Of a DNA stretch of 64,000 nt, positions 28,018 to 35,818 are shown in pieces. The stretch's first letter is position 1. Each line of letters starts with the position of its first letter. This DNA is from Methylomonas subterranea (GTDB lineage Bacteria > Pseudomonadota > Gammaproteobacteria > Methylococcales > Methylomonadaceae): NCBI RefSeq assembly GCF_024505185.1, contig NZ_JANIBJ010000025.1, forward strand, positions 1-64,000. The letters are read 5' to 3'. The notes beneath the pieces are model-generated. The model searched no databases. It was not told the origin of the DNA and saw only the letters and a program-made list of their open reading frames with translations. A program made the translations under genes and the position numbers.

Positions 28018-28398
28018 ATGACCGAAACCACCACTTCCCTGTACGAGCAGCTAGGCGGCGAAGCCGCTGTTAACGCCGCGGTCGATATTTTTTACCGTAA
28101 AGTTCTAAGCGACCACCGCATCAACCGTTTTTTCGATAATACCGATATCGAAAAACAAGCCGCCAAACAAAAATCGTTCCTGACCATGGCCTTCGGCGGC
28201 CCTAACAACTATAACGGCGCCGACATGCGTCAAGCCCATGCGCATCTGGTCAAAAAGCTCGGCTTGGACGACTCCCACTTCGATGCGGTCATGGAACACC
28301 TGACAAGTACCTTGGTTGAACTGAGCGTACCGCAAAATCTAATCGATCAGGTTGCCGCCATCGCGGAAAGTACCCGCAACGACGTATTGAATCGCTGA
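28018..28398 (+). CDS. Group 1 truncated haemoglobin
   Basis: A 126-residue TrHb1 (GlbN-like) haem protein. It begins SLYEQLGGEAAVNAAVDIFYRKVL, as in the family, has FF at the CD corner (INRFFDNTD), and the proximal His in the segment MRQAHAHL (about residue 72). TrHb1 proteins bind O2 and NO and often act as NO dioxygenases with a reductase partner. The next gene, 14 bp downstream, encodes a ferredoxin-type reductase that would supply electrons. The start at 28018 is favoured by length and family N-terminus. Confidence 0.9.
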   Translation: MTETTTSLYEQLGGEAAVNAAVDIFYRKVLSDHRINRFFDNTDIEKQAAKQKSFLTMAFGGPNNYNGADMRQAHAHLVKKLGLDDSHFDAVMEHLTSTLVELSVPQNLIDQVAAIAESTRNDVLNR

Positions 28399-28412
28399 TA
28401 GGAGCCAACGGG

Positions 28413-29399
28413 ATGTCGATGAGAAAAATTACTTTGGATAATCATGAAGTGGTTTGCCAAAGCGGTGAAACGGTTCTCGATGCCTTGCTGCGAGAACATC
28501 TCGACATCCCGCACGCCTGCCGGGAGGGCGCCTGCCAAAGCTGCATGATGCGCAACTTGAGCGGCCCGCCTCCGAGCGCCGCGCAAAACGGCCTGAAGGA
28601 TGTGCTCCGGCATCAAAACCACTTTTTGGCCTGTTTATGCCATCCGCATGAGGATATGGTTATCAGCCTGACCCCCCCGGCGGACTTTTTCACCGAAGCC
28701 AGCGTCACCGGCAAGCAGCTATTAAATGCGGAAACCCTGTTGCTAACCTTGCACTGCGAGGAAGCACTGGATTACTACGCCGGCCAGTTCGTGAATTTAA
28801 GGCGCGCCGACGGCCTGACTCGCAGTTACTCAATTGCCAACAACCGCATCCATAGCCACAAGCTGAGTTTTCACATCCGCCGGCTGGCCGGCGGACGCTT
28901 CAGCGAATGGGCGCACCGGGAGCTGAATATCGGCGACACGCTGCAGGTCTCCGATCCGCAAGGCCTGTGCTACTACCTGCCCAACCAAGCCGAACAAAAC
29001 ATGCTGCTGATCGGTACCGGTAGCGGCTTGGCGCCGTTGGCGGGCATCATCAGCGAAGCCCTGCACCACGGCCACGGCGGCGACATTCACTTATTCCACG
29101 GCAGCCGCGAAGTCGACGGCCTGTACTGGATAGACGAAATGCGGCAACTGGCCCGGCAATACCCCAATTTTCACTACACCCCTTGCGTATCCAAGGGCGA
29201 CGCACCGGCAGGATTCGCGGCCGGCCGCGCCAACGACGTGGCGATATCCCGGCTCCCCAACCTGAAAGGCTGGCGGGTGTATCTGTGCGGCCACCCGGAC
29301 ATGGTCAACCAGACAAAACGCCAAACCTATTTGCACGGCGCGCAATTACAAGACATATATTCCGACGCCTTCCATGTGGCATCCAGTACGCTGGACTAG
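28413..29399 (+). CDS. 2Fe-2S ferredoxin / FAD / NAD(P)H oxidoreductase
   Basis: A 328-residue electron-transfer protein of the MmoC/phenol-hydroxylase-reductase type. The N-terminal plant-type [2Fe-2S] ferredoxin has C36-X4-C41-X2-C44-X29-C74. The FAD-binding barrel has RSYSIAN (137-143). The NAD(P) domain has LLIGTGSGLAPL (about 196-207) and ends with VYLCGHPDMV. It follows the truncated haemoglobin by 14 bp and most likely reduces it, giving a two-component equivalent of flavohaemoglobin. No monooxygenase gene is adjacent. Confidence 0.87.
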   Translation: MSMRKITLDNHEVVCQSGETVLDALLREHLDIPHACREGACQSCMMRNLSGPPPSAAQNGLKDVLRHQNHFLACLCHPHEDMVISLTPPADFFTEASVTGKQLLNAETLLLTLHCEEALDYYAGQFVNLRRADGLTRSYSIANNRIHSHKLSFHIRRLAGGRFSEWAHRELNIGDTLQVSDPQGLCYYLPNQAEQNMLLIGTGSGLAPLAGIISEALHHGHGGDIHLFHGSREVDGLYWIDEMRQLARQYPNFHYTPCVSKGDAPAGFAAGRANDVAISRLPNLKGWRVYLCGHPDMVNQTKRQTYLHGAQLQDIYSDAFHVASSTLD

Positions 29400-29454
29400 T
29401 GATTGCCATTGTTAAGTGTAGCGGCCCGATTACATCAATCGCGGGAACCGATTA

Positions 29455-29541
29455 CATCCGTTTTTCGAGACCACATTAGCCGAGAATATCGGTGCGCGCC
29501 GGCCCGTACAAAAAGAGAATGAACCCACTTTAATTGAGAAC
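29455..29541 (+). repeat. Left 87-bp terminal inverted repeat
   Basis: Begins CATCCGTTTTTCGAGAC and contains three spaced motif copies: ACATTAGCCGAGAAT, the variant GTACAAAAAGAGAATG, and ACTTTAATTGAGAAC. It pairs with 33023-33109 at about 81 of 87 positions. Confidence 0.85.
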
Positions 29542-29550
29542 GGCGGAAAC

Positions 29551-29827
29551 ATGTCGGCGCTTCCGGCCGTGGAGGTATATGTTATGAGCAAACCTGAGCC
29601 TATAGACGATTTAAGCGACGACGAGCGCAAACTGCTGATTGACGGCATTATGTCGGGAGCGTGGTTAGGCGTGGAATCAGGCCTGTGATGCTGCTGATGC
29701 GAATGGAAAGCGCCGACCTTCCTTGCGTCAGTTCGGTACCGATGACATTAAACGACTTGCTTGGCGAATTGGTGGTAGAACTGCCCATACTCACTGGCTT
29801 GAAGAGTACCGGCAAGTCGTTTTCTGA
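29551..29827 (+). pseudogene. Broken small gene just inside the left repeat
   Basis: An ATG at 29551 (or 29584, with GGAGG upstream) opens a frame through EPIDDLSDDERKLLIDGIMSG and stops at 29688. From about 29671 the next frame reads WNQACDAADANGKRRPSLRQ and then GTDDIKRLAWRIGGRTAHTH before a stop at 29827. The two look like halves of one small protein separated by a frameshift. No family was recognised. Confidence 0.4.
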
Positions 29828-30207
29828 ACGGTCCGACATACTCATCAAAAAATAAGTAAATCGAACGTAGTTTTATAGAACCAGTATTCTGTACTGAAAA
29901 TAGGCCAATTTCGATGGAAAATGACCGCACTGCCGACGTTCAAAAAAACCAGCGTTTTATCGAACCAAGTCGGCGGTGCACATAGCTGCAAAAACGCCAG
30001 GCATTACGATCGCAAAGCGACCACCGGTTTTTCCGATACAAACCCAGCCAGATTTTGAACGCCTTGGATCGGCCAAAAGCGGTCAATTCAAACCTCGATT
30101 TGAATGACCGGTTTAAACCCTATAGCCCCTAATGACGCTTTACATCATCGGCAGTAAAAGCATAGAGAGGAACGGGCGGAGCTTTTACTGTCCAAGCGTA
30201 TGGGGTG

Positions 30208-30954
30208 TTATGTGCTTTTATTTTCAATTTCTTTTGTGAAATTTGTTGTTGCCTCGATAACATGAAACTTCTGTAAATGGCCTTCTATAAAAGTCTGACC
30301 ATGTTCTATTAGTAGATTAATGCTTTGGTTTAGTATCTTAATATCAGCATTAAGCTCTAACAGAAAATTGTGCGCGGTATCTATGATATTGGCTAAGCGC
30401 TTGTCAACTGCTTTGATTAAAATTCCTTTAGCTACTTCATTTTCCGCAAAATCTTGATATATTCTTAGTAGATCATCTGCCGCTTCATTTATAGCTTGAT
30501 CCTGCAATGCTTTGTATTTAATTGTTTTATCATAAACTAACTGCTGTGCTTTTTCCCTTAATTCAAGTTGCATATTTCCAATAGCGTTAATAGCATTTAC
30601 ATTTAGCTTGGTTAATTCCTGTTGATATTTCATGACCGCCTCTGATACAGCAATCATTCTCTGCAACTCTTTGTCTTTTCTAAATTCTTCAATTTCCACA
30701 AAAATTCTTTGTATTTCCGTTTCTCTTTTTATGGAAAGATTAGTTTCAAGTTCCTTTTCTTTTGCCTTTATAGCTGATTCAGCTTCCATTTCCCTGATTC
30801 TATTTTTAGATTCTGCATTCAGCAGTTCTCGATCTCTTTCAACCCCTCTTTCATGATCCCATTTTCTTAAAGGCTCCTTCCCCCAGTCTGCTATAAGCTC
30901 TATTGGCTTCATAACAATATCACCGAGTTTTCCTAACTTTGAAAGTAAGCTCAT
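30208..30954 (-). CDS. Unknown coiled-coil protein of the island
   Basis: A 248-residue protein without a recognised domain. The N-terminal 30 residues (LLSKLGKLGDIVMKPIELIA) could form an amphipathic, membrane-seeking helix. Residues about 35-125 are strongly charged, Glu/Lys/Arg-rich heptad-like helix, and residues 125-240 are also helical. It has a strong ribosome-binding site (AGGAG, 7 bp spacing) and its start abuts the stop of the upstream gene (30954). It is the last of four co-oriented, AT-rich genes. AT-rich codon use sets it apart from the surrounding genome. A structural or scaffold role is possible, but no function can be assigned. Confidence 0.65.
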   Translation of the reverse strand: MSLLSKLGKLGDIVMKPIELIADWGKEPLRKWDHERGVERDRELLNAESKNRIREMEAESAIKAKEKELETNLSIKRETEIQRIFVEIEEFRKDKELQRMIAVSEAVMKYQQELTKLNVNAINAIGNMQLELREKAQQLVYDKTIKYKALQDQAINEAADDLLRIYQDFAENEVAKGILIKAVDKRLANIIDTAHNFLLELNADIKILNQSINLLIEHGQTFIEGHLQKFHVIEATTNFTKEIENKST

Positions 30955-31424
30955 TATAATTCTCCTTTTAACCGAATAATTTCTCTTTTAAATAATGCCC
31001 TATCTTTCTCATACTCCATTAATAATGCATTATAATTTTCGCTATCCTTAACCCCTGTCTCGATTATCTTATCCAGCAAGTCAATCTTTGATAGAATTAA
31101 ATTAGAAAAGAAGTCATTGTTATTTTGTGAGATTTCATCTATACCAGTCACAATATCTTTTGCGAGTTTTCTTACAGCTGTAAAATATAAAATTTCTGAT
31201 TTAAATTCAGGATATTGATTCCATATTTTAAAATGATAATTAACCCATGATGTAAAGTAGCTTTCAATTGCCAAGCACATTAACACAGAATCATTTTCAT
31301 ATTTATACATGGGAAAATAAATATCTTGCTCCTTGTTCTTAAAATCAGAAACTAGCCGCATTCTTGCGGATTTCAAAATATCTAAAATTGCAACTATTGA
31401 TCTTAATGACCCGTTCTTATCCAT
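30954..31424 (-). CDS. Unknown helical protein of the island
   Basis: A 156-residue soluble, predicted mostly helical protein with no recognised family. Features are an N-terminal helix SIVAILDILKSARMRLVSDF, an aromatic-rich middle (SYFTSWVNYHFKIWNQYPEF, about 55-75) and a charged C-terminal helix (EYEKDRALFKREIIRLKGEL). It overlaps the upstream gene by 8 bp and touches the downstream gene, indicating tight translational coupling. It is likely part of one complex with its neighbours. Confidence 0.62.
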   Translation of the reverse strand: MDKNGSLRSIVAILDILKSARMRLVSDFKNKEQDIYFPMYKYENDSVLMCLAIESYFTSWVNYHFKIWNQYPEFKSEILYFTAVRKLAKDIVTGIDEISQNNNDFFSNLILSKIDLLDKIIETGVKDSENYNALLMEYEKDRALFKREIIRLKGEL

Positions 31425-31917
31425 TCTTTTCTTTTACTTCCCTAGCTTCTTTTTTTGCGTCTTGCCTTATCTCTCCAATCATATCAAGAGTATGTTCTTC
31501 AATTAATCCACTCGAAAGATCTAGACTTTTAGTGTAGCTATCTACTAATTCTTTAATCCAAATAGATGCTACCTTAGAATCAACTTGAGATTCTTTTAAT
31601 GTAATAGATACCTCTTTTAGAGCCTCAGAAAAAAATTTCGTCCTTTCTTTCCTTAGATCTTCTTGAAGAGTAGCAGCGAACTTAATTTCTTCTTTATATT
31701 CCTTTATCAGTTCAAGATAATTCTTTTCATATTCATATAAAATCCTAAGTCTCTCTTGTAGCGTTAGCAATGACACTGTATTATTAACTTCTAGGTGTAT
31801 AGCCTTAATTATCGCTTTTTTTACGTTGGCGTCGATTTCGATACTTGAAAAAATCTCCTCAAGTCCTTTGACAAAATTATTCATTGTCATATCTTCTGTA
31901 GGTTGATTTATTGCCAT
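31417..31917 (-). CDS. Unknown coiled-coil protein of the island
   Basis: A 166-residue protein, helical and highly charged. An N-terminal globular-looking part (about 12-55) is followed by a long helix with ILYEYEKNYLELIKEYKEEI, and the C-terminus is rich in Lys/Glu (KKEAREVKEKNG). No family was recognised. The start at 31917 has a GAGAG ribosome-binding site. The 3' end overlaps the next gene by 8 bp, so three of the island genes form a tight unit, preceded at 47 bp by the DUF4238-like gene. Confidence 0.62.
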   Translation of the reverse strand: MAINQPTEDMTMNNFVKGLEEIFSSIEIDANVKKAIIKAIHLEVNNTVSLLTLQERLRILYEYEKNYLELIKEYKEEIKFAATLQEDLRKERTKFFSEALKEVSITLKESQVDSKVASIWIKELVDSYTKSLDLSSGLIEEHTLDMIGEIRQDAKKEAREVKEKNG

Positions 31918-31964
31918 ATTAATTCTCTCACTTCCTATTCTTAACGTTTTTGTTCGGCGGATTC

Positions 31965-32702
31965 TTATGCTGATGTATAGCTTCTGTTGCTTAAGAACTC
32001 GATCTTATCAAGGCTTCGGCAAAACACAAATGAGGAAGCTGAACTCATTATTTTTGTGTTTAGAAAAGCCACTTTTTCCTTTGTTAAATTAGCAGAGCCC
32101 CTGTCACGTTGAAGATAAATTGACGGACTCACCGGAACTAATTTTATCCTGTGATAGCAATCGGAAACCAAAAATTCAGTGTCAATGGCAGAGCGAATCA
32201 AGCCCCACCGCAGCTCTACTCTATTAGCTTGAGAGATGGCTAACCTTTGCGCTAGTCCTCTAACTGCTCTATCAAGTTGCGAGTCATCGCCAAAAAAAAT
32301 GCCTTGGCGCTCCAATTTTTCTTTTGTCTCTACGGCATAGCCTGACGGGTGAATATCTGTAACCGCATTTATTCCATCAAAGACATGATCTTTAGCGAGG
32401 CTCCGCTGACTTAGCAAACAATAGAACTGTTCAATTATCAACAGTTGAGACTCATCAAATGACTTGAGTCCATTGCAAATACAGGTTACTAGCTTCTGAA
32501 AGGCCGTCTCAATCGTTGAAGCCTCTCGCTCGATCTGTTCGTCCCATTTTCTTCGCGCCACGAAGCATTTATTGTCTGCTTTCGCAAAAAAGCTCTTCCC
32601 TTCCTTGAGGCGGACTACACTTACATCACCTCGATTTCCATCGTAGAATCTTTCGATTGATTTACGAGGAAGTATGTGTTGTTTTTTTATTACCCCTTGC
32701 AC
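31965..32702 (-). CDS. DUF4238-like protein of the island
   Basis: A 245-residue protein. It starts with KKQHILPRKSIERFYDGN, which resembles the N-terminal QHxxPxxxLxxF motif of DUF4238 proteins. The following layout also fits that family, with CFVARRKWDEQIEREASTIE and a long alpha-helical C-terminal part. DUF4238 is of unknown function and is often seen near mobile or defence genes. The start is GTG at 32702 with GAGG 9 bp upstream. It is the first gene of the four-gene leftward set. Family membership is tentative. Confidence 0.6.
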   Translation of the reverse strand: MQGVIKKQHILPRKSIERFYDGNRGDVSVVRLKEGKSFFAKADNKCFVARRKWDEQIEREASTIETAFQKLVTCICNGLKSFDESQLLIIEQFYCLLSQRSLAKDHVFDGINAVTDIHPSGYAVETKEKLERQGIFFGDDSQLDRAVRGLAQRLAISQANRVELRWGLIRSAIDTEFLVSDCYHRIKLVPVSPSIYLQRDRGSANLTKEKVAFLNTKIMSSASSFVFCRSLDKIEFLSNRSYTSA

Positions 32703-33198
32703 CTTTGTAAACCTCGCCAGGCATACGTTAATCTCAGCCTGAAATCCTTATAGTTCTAAACGCGATAACATACATTTTCCCCATGATAATCTGGTCAAAA
32801 TAAATTTGACAAACTAACTGATGGTCTTGAAATTCCTCAAAACGTTTTCAATGTCTGCTTTTTAGCCTTCTAGCGACATTCAGAAAATTTTTCGACAGAC
32901 GGCTCAGGGTCGATTGCGACAATTCGCCACTTCCAAAAGACGTCATTCACTAATGGCGTAATCGTATCGGAATGGGTAAGCCATTCTCAGTTAATGTGGT
33001 TCCTACCCGATGTTATCGGACTGTTCTCAATTAAAGTGGGCTCATTCTCTTTTAATGTGGGCCGGCGCGCACCGATATTCTCGGCTAATGTAGTCTCGAA
33101 AAACGGATGCAGTTAAGCGCCGCCAGACAAACCCGTTCACTAATGCGTTCTCCGTAACTCGGCGTTTAAACCGGGTAAGTTTAAACGCCGAATCGGAT
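32703..33198. other. Right part of the AT-rich element and its junction
   Basis: A 496-bp stretch without a gene. It should contain the leftward promoter for the island genes (32703-32800, AT-rich). An extra copy of the end motif, TTCTCAGTTAATGTGG, begins near 32984, followed by the right terminal repeat (33023-33109) and about 90 bp of ordinary sequence before the efflux operon. Confidence 0.5.
33023..33109 (-). repeat. Right 87-bp terminal inverted repeat
   Basis: Three spaced copies of the motif read TTCTCAATTAAAGTGG, TTCTCTTTTAATGTGG and TTCTCGGCTAATGTAG, and the repeat ends CGAAAAACGGATG. It is the inverse of 29455-29541, with a fourth motif copy lying outside this block at about 32984. 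Confidence 0.85.
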
Positions 33199-34356
33199 TC
33201 ACGGTTTATTGGCGGCGATAATCCGTCGCAGATGCGGCTCCACGCCGTCCAACTCGTGAGAATAGATGTCGGTTCGATAGGCGTCGCCGCCGATATTGAC
33301 GTTGGACAGCAACACGGGTTCTCCGGGTTCGCCAGTGTTGATGCGAGTCACCGTCGAAAGCCCCGGTTGCAGCGGATTATCCGATAGCTCCTGGCGATTA
33401 AACCCTATCCGTACCTGCACCCGCTCGGCCACATGAATAAAGTTGCCGGTGGCATTGTCGGTCGGCAACAAGGCAAAAGTGCTGCCGGTGCCGGGTGCAA
33501 TGCCTTGCACGATGCCGTGATATATCCTGGCATCGCCATACGCGTCGACTTTTATTTCCGCCGCTTGCCCCGGGCGAATAGCGGACACCTGGGTCTCCAA
33601 AAAGTTGGCATTTACCCACAGATCGTCCAGCGGTACTATCGCCAACAACGGCGCGCCGGCCTTAACATAGTCGCCCACTTGAACCTTGCGCTTGGCGACA
33701 TATCCCGACACCGGCGCAACGATATTACGGCGGTGGAAGTCCAAATAGGCCGCACGCACCCGGCTTTTGGCCTTTTCAACCATGGGATGCCGCTCGAGCG
33801 CGATTCCGTTTACCTGAGCCTCCAGACTGATTTTTTCCGCCCGGCTTTCCCGTATGCCGGCTTCCAGCTCACGAATTTTGTCCCTGGCGTTTTGCACCTG
33901 CTGATCGGATACCGCGCCGTCGCGCGCCGCCGCCTTAAAACGTTCGAAATCGTGGCGGACCTGATCCAGAGTCGCCTCTCGGGCGACAATACGCTGTTCC
34001 AGGGTATCGACTTTGGCAGCCATGCTGACCAAATTGCGGACGATTTCGCCTAATTCGGCCTCGGCCTGTTGCAGGGCGAGTTCCGCGTGCGCGCCGTCCA
34101 GGCTTACCAACACCTGGCCCTTTTGCACGTGCAGGGTGTTTTCGGTGGAAATTTCCACCACTATGCCTTCCGTCTGCGCTTTCAACTGAATCAGATGCCC
34201 CGCTACAAAAGCATCGTCGGTACTCACATGGTTGCGGTTGAACACCCACCAATAGCCGGTGGCGCCCAAGCCCGCCAATACGAAGGCGAGCGTCAGGTAT
34301 TTCATACGCCGGTTACGCTGCCGGAGAATTTCCCTGGGACGGATTTTAGTGTGCAT
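33199..34356 (-). CDS. HlyD/EmrA-family membrane fusion protein
   Basis: A 385-residue periplasmic adaptor with one N-terminal membrane helix (YLTLAFVLAGLGATGYWWVF). The typical EmrA block NHVSTDDAFVAGHLIQL follows, then a lipoyl half-motif, a long coiled-coil hairpin (about 95-200) and the second half-motif (NIVAPVSGYVAKRKVQVGDY). It works with the MFS pump and TolC-like channel encoded upstream. The start at 34356 overlaps the TolC gene by 11 bp; the frame could begin at 34401. It is the last gene of the efflux operon. Confidence 0.88.
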   Translation of the reverse strand: MHTKIRPREILRQRNRRMKYLTLAFVLAGLGATGYWWVFNRNHVSTDDAFVAGHLIQLKAQTEGIVVEISTENTLHVQKGQVLVSLDGAHAELALQQAEAELGEIVRNLVSMAAKVDTLEQRIVAREATLDQVRHDFERFKAAARDGAVSDQQVQNARDKIRELEAGIRESRAEKISLEAQVNGIALERHPMVEKAKSRVRAAYLDFHRRNIVAPVSGYVAKRKVQVGDYVKAGAPLLAIVPLDDLWVNANFLETQVSAIRPGQAAEIKVDAYGDARIYHGIVQGIAPGTGSTFALLPTDNATGNFIHVAERVQVRIGFNRQELSDNPLQPGLSTVTRINTGEPGEPVLLSNVNIGGDAYRTDIYSHELDGVEPHLRRIIAANKP

Positions 34357-35818
34357 GGCTGTCTTTTTGATCCTTGGTCTTCGTTTCGTTAAAGCCGCCA
34401 CCCAACGCCTTGATTACTTGCACCGCAACTTTGAAATGCCGGCCTTGCAATGCCGTCAAGCGCAAACGTTGTTGCTGTTCCTCCAGGCAGGCCAGCGTTA
34501 AATCCGTATTATTGTTAAGCCCGCTGCGAATAAGGCTGACCGCCAAGTCTTTGGCCCGAACCGCTTCGGCAACACTCTGCGTCTGCTCGGCAATGCGCTT
34601 ATCGATTTCCCGCCAGCGGGCCAGAGCGTCGGCCACCTCCTGAACGGCGCGCAACAGGCTGCCGTTATAAACCTCCACGGCGGTGTCATAAGCGGCTTCC
34701 CGGTAACTCAAATTGGCCCGCAAGCGCCCTCCCTCGAAGATTGGAAACTCTATCGACGGGCCCACCGCATAGGCCAGACTGGCGCCCTGCAACAACACAT
34801 CGGTCATGCTGACGCTGTGCAAGCCCGTAAAGGCAATCAGATTGACATCGGGGTAGAAGGCGGTTTCCGCGACTTTGATCTGCCGCGCGGCGGCTTGCGC
34901 ATGCAGGCGCGCGGCGGCCACATCTGGCCGGTGCGCCAAAAGCCGTAACGGTAGGTCAACGGGTACGGCGAATGACTTCGGCCGAACACCGCCCGCCATC
35001 GCAATACCGTGCCCCCAATCCGGACCTTGCCCGGCCAGAGTAGCCAACAGATTCCTTTGCAATGCCGCTTCGGCACGCAAACCCGCTGCCTGTTGTCTGG
35101 CAGCCTGCAACGCCATTCGGGCTTGCAATACCGGTGCTTCGGTCGCCAAGCCGGCCGCCAGGCGCGCCTGATGCAGCTTGAGCAAAGTTTCGCTCTCCGT
35201 GGCGATACGTTCCGCAATCAGCAGTTTTTCGCCGGTCGTCAGCAAATCGAAATAGCCGGCCGCGACCGCGGAGGCTAGCAACAATTTGGCATCGGCCAAT
35301 TCGGCATCCACGGCCAGCGACCTGCCCACGGCGGCTTCCAATGCGGCTTGGTCGCGTCCCCAAAAATCCAGGTGATACCGTAAGATCAAGGGATTGATCA
35401 GTAGTTGGCGAAAATTTTCGCCGGCGAATCTGACTTGAGTGCTATTGGCCGAAAAGCGCTGCGCGCTGAAGCTGACGTTGGCGTCAACCGTGGGATAAAG
35501 CTCAGCTGCCTGCGCATCAACCATGGCTTGCGATTGCCGCAAACGCGCCGCCGCCGCCTGCAAATCGGGATTGCCCGCCAAAGCCGTTGTAATCAACCGA
35601 GTCAATTCAGGACTATTGAAACTCTCCCACCAATGGGCTTGCGGCCACGCGGCATCGGCGAATACCCGCGAACCGGCGTCGGCCAGCGTCAGCGACATGG
35701 CCGGCATCGTCATCATCTCCGCCCGCCGGGTCTCATCTCCGAACCAGGCGCAACCCGATGCCGCGATTGCCACGAGTAGCGAAAATAGTCGCGCCGGAAC
35801 GCGCGCGGCCCAGGCCAT
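34346..35818 (-). CDS. TolC/NodT-family outer-membrane efflux lipoprotein
   Basis: A 490-residue RND/MFS-type outer-membrane factor. The N-terminus has a lipoprotein signal with lipobox AASGC (about residue 23), then the paired outer-membrane efflux repeats: WWESFNSPELTRLITTAL, NPDLQAAAARLRQSQ and the later duplicate with PDVAAARLHAQAAARQIKVA. The NodT-like lipoprotein form is indicated. Its ATG overlaps the MFS stop (TAATG), so it is translationally coupled to the pump. Confidence 0.87.
   Translation of the reverse strand: MAWAARVPARLFSLLVAIAASGCAWFGDETRRAEMMTMPAMSLTLADAGSRVFADAAWPQAHWWESFNSPELTRLITTALAGNPDLQAAAARLRQSQAMVDAQAAELYPTVDANVSFSAQRFSANSTQVRFAGENFRQLLINPLILRYHLDFWGRDQAALEAAVGRSLAVDAELADAKLLLASAVAAGYFDLLTTGEKLLIAERIATESETLLKLHQARLAAGLATEAPVLQARMALQAARQQAAGLRAEAALQRNLLATLAGQGPDWGHGIAMAGGVRPKSFAVPVDLPLRLLAHRPDVAAARLHAQAAARQIKVAETAFYPDVNLIAFTGLHSVSMTDVLLQGASLAYAVGPSIEFPIFEGGRLRANLSYREAAYDTAVEVYNGSLLRAVQEVADALARWREIDKRIAEQTQSVAEAVRAKDLAVSLIRSGLNNNTDLTLACLEEQQQRLRLTALQGRHFKVAVQVIKALGGGFNETKTKDQKDSHAH

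Larger units (their letters stand above)
29400..30207. other. Left part of the AT-rich element: no intact gene
   Basis: An 808-bp stretch. It holds the left terminal inverted repeat (29455-29541) and a broken small gene (29551-29827). From about 29830 to 30207 no gene is recognisable, and short open frames on either strand lack support. Before the repeat, CCGATTACATC occurs twice (from 29427 and from 29448), just outside the boundary. Confidence 0.5.
29455..33109. mobile_element. Putative non-autonomous mobile element bounded by 87-bp inverted repeats
   Basis: The 3.65-kb segment is enclosed by 87-bp inverted repeats (29455-29541 and 33023-33109) that differ at about 6 positions by manual alignment. 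Each end contains several copies of a short motif, TTCTC-N3-TAATGTGG or its variants. Such repeated subterminal sites are typical of transposase-binding ends (IS21-, Mu- or Tn7-like elements). The cargo is visibly AT-rich (about one third GC in lines sampled) against a GC-rich background. No transposase or integrase gene and no clear target duplication were found, so mobilisation in trans or loss of the transposase is inferred. Confidence 0.65.

Noticed and set aside
29748-29930. Minus-strand 60-codon frame inside the island left end
   Set aside because: No ribosome-binding site or recognisable protein; it overlaps the better-supported broken plus-strand gene.
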